From contig NZ_JARUBH010000009.1 in assembly GCF_029626105.1 (NCBI RefSeq), positions 2,108,001-2,172,000 of the forward strand: a stretch of DNA of 64,000 nt, in the 5' to 3' direction. Of this stretch, positions 56,345 through 64,000 are shown piece after piece (position 1 is the first letter of the stretch; each line of letters opens with the position of its first letter). The DNA is from Solwaraspora sp. WMMD792 (lineage in GTDB: Bacteria; Actinomycetota; Actinomycetes; Mycobacteriales; Micromonosporaceae). Position numbers and translations under genes: made by a program. The notes beneath the pieces are model-generated. The model had not been told where the DNA came from. It made no database searches and saw only the letters and a program-made list of their open reading frames with translations.

Positions 56345-57733
56345 TCAGCCGGTGGTGGTCGTCCGTTGCCGGGACCACCACCGCTGTCCGGACTCCGGAA
56401 GCGTGTCGATCGGGTCGTAGTACGGGTACCGCCGCCCCAGGTCGTCGGAGCTGTCGAGTGAGGTGCGGTAGTTCTTGGTCCAGTAGGAGATGCCGTGCTC
56501 CCGGTCGTACTCGGTGAGCATGTGCACCCAACGCTTGCCGACCAGGGGCACGTCGCACACGATCCGTGGGGTGGCATAGCCCGGTAGATAACCCATCAGG
56601 TCGTGCTGCAGCTGCTGCGCCGTCCGGACCGGGACCCGCCAGTGTTCGGCGTTGGGGATCATGTCGCAGAGATAGAAGTAGTACGGGAGGATGCCGGCTT
56701 CGCCCTGGAGCGCGAAGCAGAGGTCGAGCAGACTGTGCAGGTCGGCGTTGACCCCGCGCATCAGCACTCCCTGGTTGCGCACGTCGCGGATGCCCACGTC
56801 GAGCGCGGTCTGGGCGGCCCGGGCGACCAGCGGGGTGAGTGACTGCACGTGGTTGACGTGGGTGTGGATGGCAAGGTTGACGCCACGGCTGGCGGCGGTG
56901 CGGGCGACACGTTCCAGGCCGGTCACGACATCGGGCTGCAGCCAGTGCTGGGGTAGGCCCATGAGCGCCTTGGTGGCCAGCCGGATGTCGCGAATGCTGT
57001 CTATCTCCAGCAGGCTCTGCAGGTAGCTTTCGAGATGCCGCCAGGGGAGGTTCGCCACGTCGCCGCCGGAGACGACGACGTCGCGGACTCCGGGGTGCCC
57101 GCGCAGGTAGTCGAGATGCGCCTGGTAGCGGTTGGTGGGCTTGAGGGTCAGGCGGAGTTTGTCGATGGTCGGGGTGGAGTTGCCGACCAGGTCCATCCGG
57201 GTGCAGTGCCCGCAGTACTGCGGGCAGGTGGCGAGGAGTTCGGCGAGGACCTTGGTCGGGTAGCGGTGGGTCAGTCCTTCCGCCACCCACATGTCGTGTT
57301 CGTGCAGGGAGTCGCGGCTGGCGTACGGGTGGGACGGCCAGTCGGTCCGGCGGTCGCTGGCCAGCGGGAGCATGTAGCGCCGGATCGGGTCGGCCCGCAG
57401 GGAGTCGGTGTCGGGTGCGCTGGCTGGCACCATCGTGTTGATCATCTGCGGGGTGACCAGCATGGACATGGTGGCGTGTCGGCTCTGGTCGGCGTCGAGT
57501 TCGGCGTAGAAGCCGTCGTCGACGAGGTCGCCGAGGACGGCGTGCAGTTGGGCGACGGTCTTGACGCAGTGGGCCCGTTGCCACTGGGCGGACTGCCACT
57601 GGTCGGGGGTGACGTCGCGCCAGCCGGGTAGTCGGGTCCAGTCGGGTTCGACGAGTTCGCGGCGTTGGTATTCGTACGGCTGGGGCAGCGTCGGGGTGGT
57701 TCCGGGGCTGTCTGCCGAGATGGGTTGCGGCAT
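56345..57733 (-). CDS. KamA-family radical SAM enzyme (lysine 2,3-aminomutase-like)
   Basis: Radical SAM and PLP enzyme of 462 residues. The cluster motif CPQYCGHC holds Cys170, Cys174 and Cys177. Lys400 in CDVPLVGKRW is the candidate PLP lysine, and Asp357 (YLCDMIPN) and Asp394 match the lysine-binding aspartates of the well-studied aminomutase. That supports amino-acid migration on lysine or an analogue (inference). The ATG has CCAGGAGGACCG upstream. It is transcribed toward csbD and divergent from an amidohydrolase gene. An Lrp regulator and an acyl-CoA dehydrogenase lie nearby. Confidence 0.87.
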   Translation of the reverse strand: MPQPISADSPGTTPTLPQPYEYQRRELVEPDWTRLPGWRDVTPDQWQSAQWQRAHCVKTVAQLHAVLGDLVDDGFYAELDADQSRHATMSMLVTPQMINTMVPASAPDTDSLRADPIRRYMLPLASDRRTDWPSHPYASRDSLHEHDMWVAEGLTHRYPTKVLAELLATCPQYCGHCTRMDLVGNSTPTIDKLRLTLKPTNRYQAHLDYLRGHPGVRDVVVSGGDVANLPWRHLESYLQSLLEIDSIRDIRLATKALMGLPQHWLQPDVVTGLERVARTAASRGVNLAIHTHVNHVQSLTPLVARAAQTALDVGIRDVRNQGVLMRGVNADLHSLLDLCFALQGEAGILPYYFYLCDMIPNAEHWRVPVRTAQQLQHDLMGYLPGYATPRIVCDVPLVGKRWVHMLTEYDREHGISYWTKNYRTSLDSSDDLGRRYPYYDPIDTLPESGQRWWSRQRTTTTG

Positions 57734-57915
57734 CGGTCCTCCTGGCTCGGTGCGTCCGGTGGGGCGTACCGCACTCCTGGATAATTTCCTGTGTGTTGAC
57801 TAGTCTGCCGTAAGTCTTCCGGTCTTGCTAGGTGCGAGGTGGTGATTCGGTTGTCGATCGGTGGCTCCGGGCGGGTAGGTGTCGTCTCCCGCGCAGGTGG
57901 CGGCAGACTGAGCTG

Positions 57916-59535
57916 ATGACGACTCGTACGGTGGGTTCGGAGGCCGGACTGCCCGCGGTCCTGTACCGGGGCGGCAGGTTGTACTGCCCGGCGGTGCCGG
58001 GAGCGACGGCGTTGCTGGTGCGTGACGGCCGGATCGGCTGGTTGGGTGCGGACGCGGACGCGCCACGGGCGGATGTCGTGGTCGACCTGGCCGGCGCGCT
58101 GGTGACCCCGGCCTTCGTCGACGCGCATGTGCACGCGACCGACACCGGTCTGGTGCTTTCCGGCCTGAATCTGTCGTCGGTGCGTTCGCCGGCCGAGCTG
58201 GTCGACCGGGTGGCCGGCTTCGCGGCGGGGTTGCCGCCGGACGCGGTGGTGCTGGGGCACGGGTGGGACGAGTCGACGTGGCAGCGGCCGGTGCCGCCGG
58301 ACGCGCGGCAGTTGTCGGCGGCGTCGGGCGGACGGCGGGTGTACCTGTCTCAGGCGTCGATCCATTCGGCGCTGGTGTCGTCGGAGATGTTGGCGGCGGT
58401 GCCGGGTCTGGCGGAACGCTCCGATCCGCCAGGGTGGGTGCGGGAGGACGACCATCACGCGGTGCGGGCGCTGGCGTTCGGGTCGTTGACGCCGGCGCAG
58501 CGCACCTCGGCGCAGCGGGCCGCGTTGGCTGCGGCGGCCGGGGTGGGTATCGCGGCGGTGCACGAGTGCGGCGGTCCGCAGACGTCGTCGGAGTCCGACT
58601 TCGTCGGTGTGTTGGCGATGTCGGGCGACGGCCTGCCGGAGGTGTACGGGTACTGGGGGGAGTTTCTGGGGGCGGCCCGGGCACGGGAGTTGGGCGCGGT
58701 GGCTGCTGGTGGTGACCTGTACGCCGACGGCGCGTTGGGGTCGCGGACGGCGTACCTGTCGCAGCCGTACGTCGATGGCGGCGGCTGCGGCAGTTGTTTC
58801 CTGGCCGCCGATCAGGTCGCGGCGCATCTGGTGGACTGTGTCCGGTCGGGGGTGCAGGGCGGGTTCCACGCGATCGGTGACGCGGCGGTGGCGGCGGTCG
58901 TGGACGGCTTCGCGGTGGCGGCCGGCGAGGTCGGGGTGGAGCGGTTGCGGGCCGGTCGGCACCGGGTGGAGCATGTCGAGTTGGTCGACAAGCGGGTGAT
59001 CGGGGCGTTCGTCGAGTTCGGGGTGGTGGCTAGCGTGCAGCCGGCGTTCGACCGGTTGTGGGGTGGTGAGGGTCAGATGTACGCGGCCCGGCTGGGCGTG
59101 GACCGGGCGTTGGCGTCGAATCCGTTCGGTGCGTTGCACGGGGTGGGCGTCACGTTGGCGTTCGGTTCGGACTCGCCGGTGACGCCGCTGGATCCGTGGG
59201 GTGCCGTGCGGGCCGCGGTTTCGCATTTCAATCCGGCGTCGCGGTTGGCGGTTCGGTCGGCGTTCGCCGCGCACACCAGGGGCGGTTGGCGGGCGTTGCC
59301 ACCGGGAGTGGTGCAGACCGCGCAGGAGGGGGCGTTGGCGCTGGGCGCGGCGGCGACGTTCGCGGTGTGGGAGACGCCGGCGGGTGTGTCGGCGGACGGC
59401 CTGCCGGTTCTGGTGGCGGAGGATCCGGCGCTGCGCGGGCCGGCGGATCCGACGCCGCTGCCGCGGTGTCTGCGGACGGTGCTGCGGGGTCGGGAGATCT
59501 TCGTGGCGGCGGATCGGGTGGCCGGCGTGGGGTGA
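57916..59535 (+). CDS. Amidohydrolase family protein (YtcJ-like, metal-dependent)
   Basis: Metal-dependent hydrolase of 539 residues of the amidohydrolase_3 group. Metal ligands appear in FVDAHVHATDTG (near residue 72), a His in GFHAIGDAAV, HRVEHVELV, and the late Asp in AFGSDSPVTPLDPWG. The substrate is unknown, and family members hydrolyse amide or carbamoyl-type bonds. The ATG was chosen just after the AGACTGAGCTG stretch. The upstream in-frame part is Arg-rich and looks non-coding. It is divergent from the KamA-type gene and followed by 570 bp with no firm gene. Confidence 0.87.
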   Translation: MTTRTVGSEAGLPAVLYRGGRLYCPAVPGATALLVRDGRIGWLGADADAPRADVVVDLAGALVTPAFVDAHVHATDTGLVLSGLNLSSVRSPAELVDRVAGFAAGLPPDAVVLGHGWDESTWQRPVPPDARQLSAASGGRRVYLSQASIHSALVSSEMLAAVPGLAERSDPPGWVREDDHHAVRALAFGSLTPAQRTSAQRAALAAAAGVGIAAVHECGGPQTSSESDFVGVLAMSGDGLPEVYGYWGEFLGAARARELGAVAAGGDLYADGALGSRTAYLSQPYVDGGGCGSCFLAADQVAAHLVDCVRSGVQGGFHAIGDAAVAAVVDGFAVAAGEVGVERLRAGRHRVEHVELVDKRVIGAFVEFGVVASVQPAFDRLWGGEGQMYAARLGVDRALASNPFGALHGVGVTLAFGSDSPVTPLDPWGAVRAAVSHFNPASRLAVRSAFAAHTRGGWRALPPGVVQTAQEGALALGAAATFAVWETPAGVSADGLPVLVAEDPALRGPADPTPLPRCLRTVLRGREIFVAADRVAGVG

Positions 59536-59708
59536 GCGGGGGTGCCCGGTGACACGCCGGTGGTGACACGCCGGTGGCGGTGGTCGATGTCCCTGGGCCG
59601 GGTTGACAGCACCGGGGGTGGCCCGCGTACCGTCTTTGAGTCCTACCACGGGAAGCGGCTGTTGTTCGCTTCGTTTCTTCGTCCGCTGGCCGAGCGACTG
59701 TTGTCGCA

Positions 59709-59843
59709 GTGTGGTGGTGCCGCTCGTGGATCGCCACGGGTGGTGCCCGCATCGGCCAGGTCCAGTGGGCGAGGGTCGGCGAGGCGGCGCGAACCGGCCG
59801 CGACTTTCCGGTGTACGGGCAGGTGGTCGTGCGGGGCCAGTAG
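59709..59843 (+). CDS. Candidate small protein of 44 residues, or 3' fragment of a frameshifted gene
   Basis: GTG-started frame with about 90 percent G/C at third positions and mixed second positions, reading SWIATGGARIGQVQWARVGE and then DFPVYGQVVVRGQ before TAG. No family was recognised. The adjacent upstream sequence reads well in another frame (TVFESYHGKRLLFASFLRP), so a frameshifted or decayed gene is possible. A minus-strand reading shares the same wobble column and is the alternative. Confidence 0.25.
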   Translation: MWWCRSWIATGGARIGQVQWARVGEAARTGRDFPVYGQVVVRGQ

Positions 59844-59941
59844 ACAACGGTCCGTCGGGGGCAGCCAGTTCCCGGTTGGCCGGTCCGAAGGTCACCGTAC
59901 GGTCGTCCTGCCGCATCGGCGGGGGAGGGGCCTGGGAGCGC

Positions 59942-59968
59942 GGGGCGCGGCCGGATCGGCCGCGCCCC
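59942..59968. terminator. 12-bp perfect hairpin followed by a T-containing run
   Basis: GGGGCGCGGCCG, loop GAT, complement CGGCCGCGCCCC, then GATTTCTCGTTT on the plus strand. It would insulate lnt from upstream transcription. Confidence 0.65.
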
Positions 59969-60109
59969 GATTTCTCGTTTGGCGGCCGGTGCGTCGCCGG
60001 CTGTGGCTGTCGCTGTCGTCGTCGGATGGGCGGGATTGCCGGTAGCCTTCGTCGGACGGTTCGGTGGCTGCCGCGGGTGGTGGCCTGGCGGGTGGGGCTC
60101 GACGTGGCG

Positions 60110-61717
60110 ATGGTGGATGCGGCGGTGGTGCCGGAGCGGTCGCGGCCGGTGGCGCTCGCGGCGGTGGACGGCCCGTTGGGGTTGCCGTGGGCGATCGGTC
60201 TGGCGGTGTTGTCGGGTGCGGCGCTGTTGGTGGCTTTTCCGCCGTACGGCTGGTGGTGGGCGGCCCCGGTGGGGGTGGCGGCGTTGTCGGTGGCGGTGCA
60301 TCGGCGTCGGTTGCGGGCGGGTGCGGGTTTGGGGTTCGTGGCCGGGGTGGTGTTCTTCGCGCCGTTGCTGAGTTGGACGAATCTGCACACGGGCAGTTTG
60401 CCGTGGGTGTTGTTGTCGGGCTTGCAGGCCGGTTACCTGGCGTTGCTGGGTGCGGTGGCGGCGTTCGTGTCGCCGGTGGTGGATCGTCGCCGGGTGGTGC
60501 TGTGGCCGGTGGTGACCGGGTTGTTGTGGGTGGGGCAGGAGGCGTTGCGGGGTCGGACGCCGTTTGGTGGGTTTCCGTGGGGGCGGTTGGCGTTCAGTCA
60601 GGGTGATTCGCCGGTGTTGTCGTGGGCGGCGGTGGGTGGGGCGCCGTTGGTGACGTTCGTGGTGGCGGTGGCCGGTGGGGCGGTGGCCGCTGGGGTGTGG
60701 CGTTCCTGGCGTTCGTGGCGGGGTTTGGCGCTGGTGGTCGGGGGTTTCGGGGTGGCGGTGCTGGTGCTGCTGGTGGGTGGGTTGGTGCCGGTGGGGGGCG
60801 GGTCGTCGGGTTCGGTGGTGGTGGCGCTCGTGCAGGGCAACGTGCCGCGGATGGGGTTGGATTTCAACGCCCAGCGCCGGGCTGTGTTGGACAACCATGT
60901 GCAGGGCACGGTCGGGTTGGCGCGGCGGGTGGCGGCCGGTGAGGTGCCGGCGCCGGATCTGGTGGTGTGGCCGGAGAACGCCAGCGACGTGGATCCGACG
61001 CGTGACCCGCGGGCGGCGGCGAGTATCGATGAGGCGGCGGCCGCTGTCGGGGTGCCGATCCTGGTGGGTGCGTTGGCGTACGGGCCTGGTGCCGGGGAGG
61101 TGCGCAACGTGAGCCTGGTGTGGGAGCCGGGTTCCGGTGGCGACGTGGAGCAGGTGTACGTGAAGCGGCATCCGGTGCCGTTCGCGGAGTATGTGCCGTT
61201 TCGGCGGTTGGCGCGGATGGTCACCGATCAGGTGGATCTGGTCCGGGCGGATTTCGTGGCCGGTTCGCAGCCGGGTGTGCTGCGGGTGGGTCCGGTGGCG
61301 GTCAGCGGCGTCATCTGTTTCGAGGTGGCCTACGACGGGTTGGTTCGCGACACGGTGACCGGTGGTGCGCAGGTGTTGGCGGTGCAGACGAACAACGCGA
61401 CGTTCAATGAGGCCGAGGCGGCGCAGCAGTTGGCGATGGTGCGGTTGCGGGCGGTGGAGCATGGTCGGGCCGGGTTGATGGCGTCGACCGTTGGCATATC
61501 AGCGTTTGTCGATCAGAATGGGCGGGTGTCGCAGCCGACCCGGTTCAACACGGCGGCCGCCGTGGTGAGTGAGCTCGAGCTCGGGGCGACGCGTACTCTT
61601 GCGACTCGGATGGGTTTCTGGCCCGAAGCGGTGCTGGTGGTGTTCGCCGGCGTGGTGCTGGTCGCCGCGGTGTGGCTGCGGCGGCGGGTGGTCAGTTCGG
61701 ATACGGAGGTACGGTGA
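60110..61717 (+). CDS. lnt: Apolipoprotein N-acyltransferase
   Basis: Membrane enzyme of 535 residues that adds the third acyl chain to lipoproteins. Seven to eight hydrophobic helices cover residues 25-215. The nitrilase-like external domain follows with catalytic Glu (VVWPENASD), Lys (YVKRHPVPFAEY) and Cys (GVICFEVAYD). A final helix near 515 precedes VVSSDTEVR. The ATG was chosen at MVDAAVVPERSRPVAL, though GTGs 6 and 18 bases upstream remain possible. It is coupled to the mannose synthase gene by a GTGA overlap, matching the fused Ppm1 arrangement of M. tuberculosis. Confidence 0.9.
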   Translation: MVDAAVVPERSRPVALAAVDGPLGLPWAIGLAVLSGAALLVAFPPYGWWWAAPVGVAALSVAVHRRRLRAGAGLGFVAGVVFFAPLLSWTNLHTGSLPWVLLSGLQAGYLALLGAVAAFVSPVVDRRRVVLWPVVTGLLWVGQEALRGRTPFGGFPWGRLAFSQGDSPVLSWAAVGGAPLVTFVVAVAGGAVAAGVWRSWRSWRGLALVVGGFGVAVLVLLVGGLVPVGGGSSGSVVVALVQGNVPRMGLDFNAQRRAVLDNHVQGTVGLARRVAAGEVPAPDLVVWPENASDVDPTRDPRAAASIDEAAAAVGVPILVGALAYGPGAGEVRNVSLVWEPGSGGDVEQVYVKRHPVPFAEYVPFRRLARMVTDQVDLVRADFVAGSQPGVLRVGPVAVSGVICFEVAYDGLVRDTVTGGAQVLAVQTNNATFNEAEAAQQLAMVRLRAVEHGRAGLMASTVGISAFVDQNGRVSQPTRFNTAAAVVSELELGATRTLATRMGFWPEAVLVVFAGVVLVAAVWLRRRVVSSDTEVR

Positions 61718-62517
61718 GCGAGGCGGTGTCGGCGGGCGGTGGCCCGGAGGGCTACCCGGGTGTCGGTCGGGTGCTGGTGGTCGTTCCCACCTACAACGAG
61801 GCGGAGAACGTACGTCTGATCACCGCCCGGATCCGCGACGCCGTGCCCCAGGTCGACGTGCTGATCGCCGACGACAACTCGCCGGACGGTACCGGGGCGG
61901 TCGCCGATGAGCTGGCTGCGGCCGACGGCCAGGTGCATGTGCTGCACCGGCCGGGTAAGCAGGGTCTCGGCGCGGCCTACGTCGCCGGGTTCGGCTGGGC
62001 GCGGGAGCGTGGTTACGACGCGGTGGTCGAGATGGACGCTGACGGGTCGCATGCTCCGGAGCAGTTGCCGCAGCTGCTGGACGCGGCGCGGGACGCCGAC
62101 GTGGTGATCGGTTCCCGGTGGGTGCCGGGCGGTGAGGTGGTGAACTGGCCCCGGCACCGGTGGGTGCTGTCGCAGGGGGCGAACCTGTACACGCGGTTGG
62201 CGCTGGGTATGCCGGTGCGGGACGCGACCGGTGGTTACCGGGTGTACCGGATCGCGGTGCTCGACAAGATCGACTACGCGAGTGTGTCGTCGCAGGGCTA
62301 TTCGTTCCAGGTGGAGCTGACCTGGCGGGCACACCGTGAGGGGTTCCGCATCGTCGAGGTGCCGATCACGTTCGCGGAGCGGGAGCAGGGCGCGAGCAAG
62401 ATGAGCGCCTCGATCGTGCGGGAGGCGTTGTGGCGGGTGACCGTCTGGGGGGTTCGGGCCCGCCGGGACGGGTTGACCGGCCGGCGTCGTGACACGGCTT
62501 CGGCGCGCTGGCCGTGA
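61714..62517 (+). CDS. Polyprenol monophosphomannose synthase
   Basis: GT2 enzyme of 267 residues that transfers mannose from GDP-mannose to polyprenyl phosphate, supplying protein O-mannosylation and lipoglycans. Motifs VLVVVPTYNEAENVR, IADDNSPDGTG and the DXD-type VVEMDADGSHAPEQLP are intact, and YRVYRIAVLDKIDYAS lies in the second half. The start is the GTG after GGAGGTACG that overlaps lnt. In mycobacteria these two activities are carried by one polypeptide, here by two adjacent genes. Confidence 0.93.
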   Translation: MSEAVSAGGGPEGYPGVGRVLVVVPTYNEAENVRLITARIRDAVPQVDVLIADDNSPDGTGAVADELAAADGQVHVLHRPGKQGLGAAYVAGFGWARERGYDAVVEMDADGSHAPEQLPQLLDAARDADVVIGSRWVPGGEVVNWPRHRWVLSQGANLYTRLALGMPVRDATGGYRVYRIAVLDKIDYASVSSQGYSFQVELTWRAHREGFRIVEVPITFAEREQGASKMSASIVREALWRVTVWGVRARRDGLTGRRRDTASARWP

Positions 62518-62573
62518 CGACGGCGCGTGTCATGCTGGACAGGTGACGTGACGCCACGTTCGCAGGAGGTGAC

Positions 62574-63104
62574 ATGCGCCGGGGAGTGCGGTTGATCCCG
62601 TTGGCGTTGGCGGCTGGTCTGGTTCTGGAGGTCGCCGTTTTCCTGCTGATCGCCCATCAGATCGGCTACGGGTGGGCGTTGCTCTTGGTGCTGGCCGCTT
62701 CCCTGGCGGGTATGGCGCTGTTGCGTCGGGAAGGGATGCGTGCCTGGCGGAGTTTCCGGGCGGCGGCGCAGTCCGGTCGTCCGCCCGGCGAGCAGGTCAG
62801 TGACGGTCTGCTCGGGTTGGTCGCTGGTGTGTTGTTGGCGACGCCAGGGCTGGTCAGTGGCGTGTTCGGTGGTGTGTTGGCGGTGCCGCAGGTGCGGCGG
62901 GTGGTGCGGCGGCGGGTTCAGGTCGCTGCGGAGCGGCGGATGTCGTCGGCGGCGGCCGGGGAGATGTTCGGGCCGCGCCGGGTGCGGGTGTATCCGCCGT
63001 CGGCGGCGGACCGGCCACCGGCTGGGTCTGCGGACGGTTCCGCGCAGCAGGCTGCTGCGGCCGGTCCGACGATCGAAGGGGAGATCGTCGACCCGCCGCG
63101 GTGA
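62574..63104 (+). CDS. FxsA family membrane protein
   Basis: Membrane protein of 176 residues of the FxsA type. Three to four hydrophobic helices lie in the first 105 residues (LIPLALAAGLVLEVAVFLLI, then ALLLVLAASLAGMALL and GLLGLVAGVLLATPGLVSG). A disordered Pro/Ala tail follows. It is named for suppression of F-exclusion of phage T7, and its physiological role is unclear. The ATG has GCAGGAGGTGAC upstream. It is followed by a strong bidirectional hairpin before the convergent rbpA. Confidence 0.9.
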   Translation: MRRGVRLIPLALAAGLVLEVAVFLLIAHQIGYGWALLLVLAASLAGMALLRREGMRAWRSFRAAAQSGRPPGEQVSDGLLGLVAGVLLATPGLVSGVFGGVLAVPQVRRVVRRRVQVAAERRMSSAAAGEMFGPRRVRVYPPSAADRPPAGSADGSAQQAAAAGPTIEGEIVDPPR

Positions 63105-63130
63105 GTGGGCACGCCGGGCCGGGAGCGCGA

Positions 63131-63169
63131 CGACGCCCCTGACGCCGGGGTACGGCGTCAGGGGCGTCG
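63131..63169. terminator. 16-bp perfect bidirectional terminator between fxsA and rbpA
   Basis: CGACGCCCCTGACGCC pairs perfectly across a 7-base loop (GGGGTAC). Confidence 0.8.
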
Positions 63170-63206
63170 GTGTCTGGTCTGCCCGCCGGTCGGGCGGGGT
63201 GGGTGG

Positions 63207-63548
63207 TCAGACGCCGCCGCGCCGGTTGCGGACCTCCTGCAGACGTTCGGCCAGGATGTCCTCCAGTTCGGCGATCGACCGCCGTTCCAGGAGCATGTCC
63301 CAGTGGGTGCGTGGCGGCTTGGCCTTCTTCTGCTCCGGTTCGCTGCCGTCGACCAGCCGGGCGACGCTGCCGTCGAACTTGCATTCCCAGGTCACCGGCA
63401 CCTCTGCGTCGACGGCGAACGGGACCTCGAACTGGTGGCCTTTGGCGCAGAGGTACTCGCGGGTCTGGCGCGGCGCGAGTTCCGTGTTGCGGTCGGACTC
63501 GTAGCTGACTGCTCCCAGACGGCTTCCGCGCAGCATGCGCTCGCCCAT
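63207..63548 (-). CDS. rbpA: RNA polymerase-binding protein RbpA
   Basis: Essential actinobacterial transcription factor of 113 residues that stabilises sigma-bound RNA polymerase and open complexes. Conserved: RGSRLGAVSYESDRN at the N-terminus, the sigma-interaction segment PRTHWDMLLERRSIAELEDIL, and a zinc-ribbon-like middle with CAKGHQFEVPF and TWECKFDG. The second Cys pair of the ribbon is incomplete (only one Cys in ECKFDG), so zinc binding may be altered. GAGGGGATAGCCGATC precedes the ATG. It lies next to the mannose-synthase region as in mycobacteria. Confidence 0.95.
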   Translation of the reverse strand: MGERMLRGSRLGAVSYESDRNTELAPRQTREYLCAKGHQFEVPFAVDAEVPVTWECKFDGSVARLVDGSEPEQKKAKPPRTHWDMLLERRSIAELEDILAERLQEVRNRRGGV

Positions 63549-63790
63549 GATCGGCTATCCCCTCGGTCGTGGTGCTGGTCTTCAGGTGTAACGATGTGCA
63601 CGGGGCGGGCGATTCCCGCTGTCGACGGGCGCTGCCTGGTAGCGGCAGGCCCGCGCCCGGACGTGTGCGAGCGTATCCGGCCGATGCTCGCTGCTGCCGT
63701 GTCACCGGTGCGCGGACGCCGTCGCCGCCGGGGTGAAACATGGCGTTAACGAAGTCTGGCACATCGGTGACGATGTGGATGCGATGTAGG
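63549..63790. other. Leader and promoter region of rbpA
   Basis: About 240 bp between the rbpA start and the stop of the next leftward gene. No gene was recognised. No strong TANNNT at the rbpA start was seen, so rbpA is leadered. Confidence 0.4.
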
Positions 63791-64000
63791 TCACTGTGCG
63801 GGCGCCGCCGGGTGGTTGTCGACCGGCCGGTGGGCGGTGCTGAGCGCTGCCAGCGCCGTGGCGAGGTCGCTGACTTGGCGGGACAGTTCCGTTACCCGGG
63901 CCTGGGCGTTGTCACGTTCGGCCCGGGCGGTGTCGAGCGCGGCGGCGAGTTCTGTCGCGGTGTGTCGGGCTTGGTCGGCGCGGGCGACGGCGGCGGCGGT
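63791..64000 (-). CDS. 3' end of a coiled-coil-rich gene running off the right edge
   Basis: Minus-strand frame open from the edge to a TGA, 69 residues. The sequence is Ala/Glu/Arg-rich with heptads (TELAAALDTARAERDNAQAR, then VTELSRQVSDLATAL), so it ends in a coiled coil followed by a short Pro/His/Ala tail. Third positions are G/C-biased. No family can be named because the N-terminal part is missing. Confidence 0.6.
   Translation of the reverse strand, partial: TAAAVARADQARHTATELAAALDTARAERDNAQARVTELSRQVSDLATALAALSTAHRPVDNHPAAPAQ

Larger units (their letters stand above)
59536..60109. other. Long interval with a small-ORF candidate and terminator
   Basis: Between the amidohydrolase and lnt. 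It contains a 14-bp tandem duplication (GGTGACACGCCGGT at 59548 and 59562), a stretch at 59709-59843 with strongly GC-biased third positions on the plus strand and in one minus-strand register, a 12-bp perfect hairpin, and a TAGCCT hexamer at 60043-60048 that may start the lnt transcript. I see no recognised family here. Confidence 0.5.

Noticed and set aside
57442-60390. A long minus-strand open frame of 982 codons opposite the amidohydrolase
   Set aside because: Extremely Arg/Pro-rich, opposite a clear enzyme and typical of GC-rich antisense frames. Only the short stretch near 59640-59920 deserved a second look.
59228-61462. A long minus-strand open frame opposite lnt
   Set aside because: Its His/Arg/Pro-rich composition and the clear lnt motifs on the other strand show it is a shadow.

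Overview
This window is a chromosomal segment from a high-GC actinomycete, most probably a member of the Micromonosporaceae (Micromonospora-like). The evidence is very high third-position GC, a complete Pup-proteasome locus, mycothiol ligase mshC, an F420-dependent oxidoreductase, RNA-polymerase-binding protein RbpA, and a backbone gene order that follows the Mycobacterium tuberculosis Rv2142-Rv2050 region (genus assignment is inference). I saw no tRNA, rRNA, CRISPR array or insertion sequence.

Layout. 1-8.7 kb: accessory genes (a DUF3140 fragment, a secreted S1 protease, LysR, hemerythrin, an M20 peptidase, aldo/keto reductase, F420 oxidoreductase). 8.7-13.1 kb: a conserved block of uppP, a phosphomutase-like gene, a DUF3090 gene, an SCO1664-type kinase-like gene and mshC. 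13.2-24.8 kb: insertions and accessory genes (secreted LPMO, GntR, O-methyltransferase, PAC2-family protein, zinc metallopeptidase, HAD hydrolase, a MacB-like ABC exporter pair, a NarL-type two-component system). 24.8-34.9 kb: RecB-like nuclease, site-2 protease, tRNA m1A58 methyltransferase, ferredoxin, then mpa, dop, pup, prcB, prcA. 34.9-39.7 kb: a dTDP-rhamnose island (rhamnosyltransferase-like GT2, rmlD, rmlB, rmlA, rmlC) that separates the protease core genes from the ligase. 39.8-51.0 kb: pafA, DUF3866, pafB, pafC, tatA, tatC, a lipid kinase, a HAD gene and the Ski2-like helicase helY. 51-60 kb: MHYT membrane protein, 5'-3' exonuclease, DUF4037 protein, acyl-CoA dehydrogenase, Lrp regulator, CsbD, a KamA-type radical SAM enzyme and an amidohydrolase. 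60-64 kb: lnt, polyprenol-P-mannose synthase, FxsA, rbpA and the tail of a coiled-coil gene.

How the parts fit. Pup here ends in GGE, so PafA can charge it directly. Dop would then act mainly as the depupylase, Mpa unfolds pupylated proteins and PrcA/PrcB degrade them. PafB/PafC are the WYL regulators and Tat exports folded proteins. The rml genes make dTDP-L-rhamnose for the adjacent glycosyltransferase. Lnt and the mannose-phosphate synthase serve lipoprotein acylation and surface mannosylation.

Main signals found in the DNA itself: seventeen genes carry a TANNNT hexamer ending 6 or 7 bases before the start codon, the signature of leaderless transcription. In two of these the stop codon of the upstream gene is the start of the -10 hexamer. 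Two long overlapping, mutually exclusive hairpins lie between mpa and dop. A near-identical CATCCTAGG palindrome occurs before the GntR gene and before csbD. A 29-bp tandem repeat lies just past the two-component response regulator. Several perfect 10-18 bp hairpins separate convergent genes.
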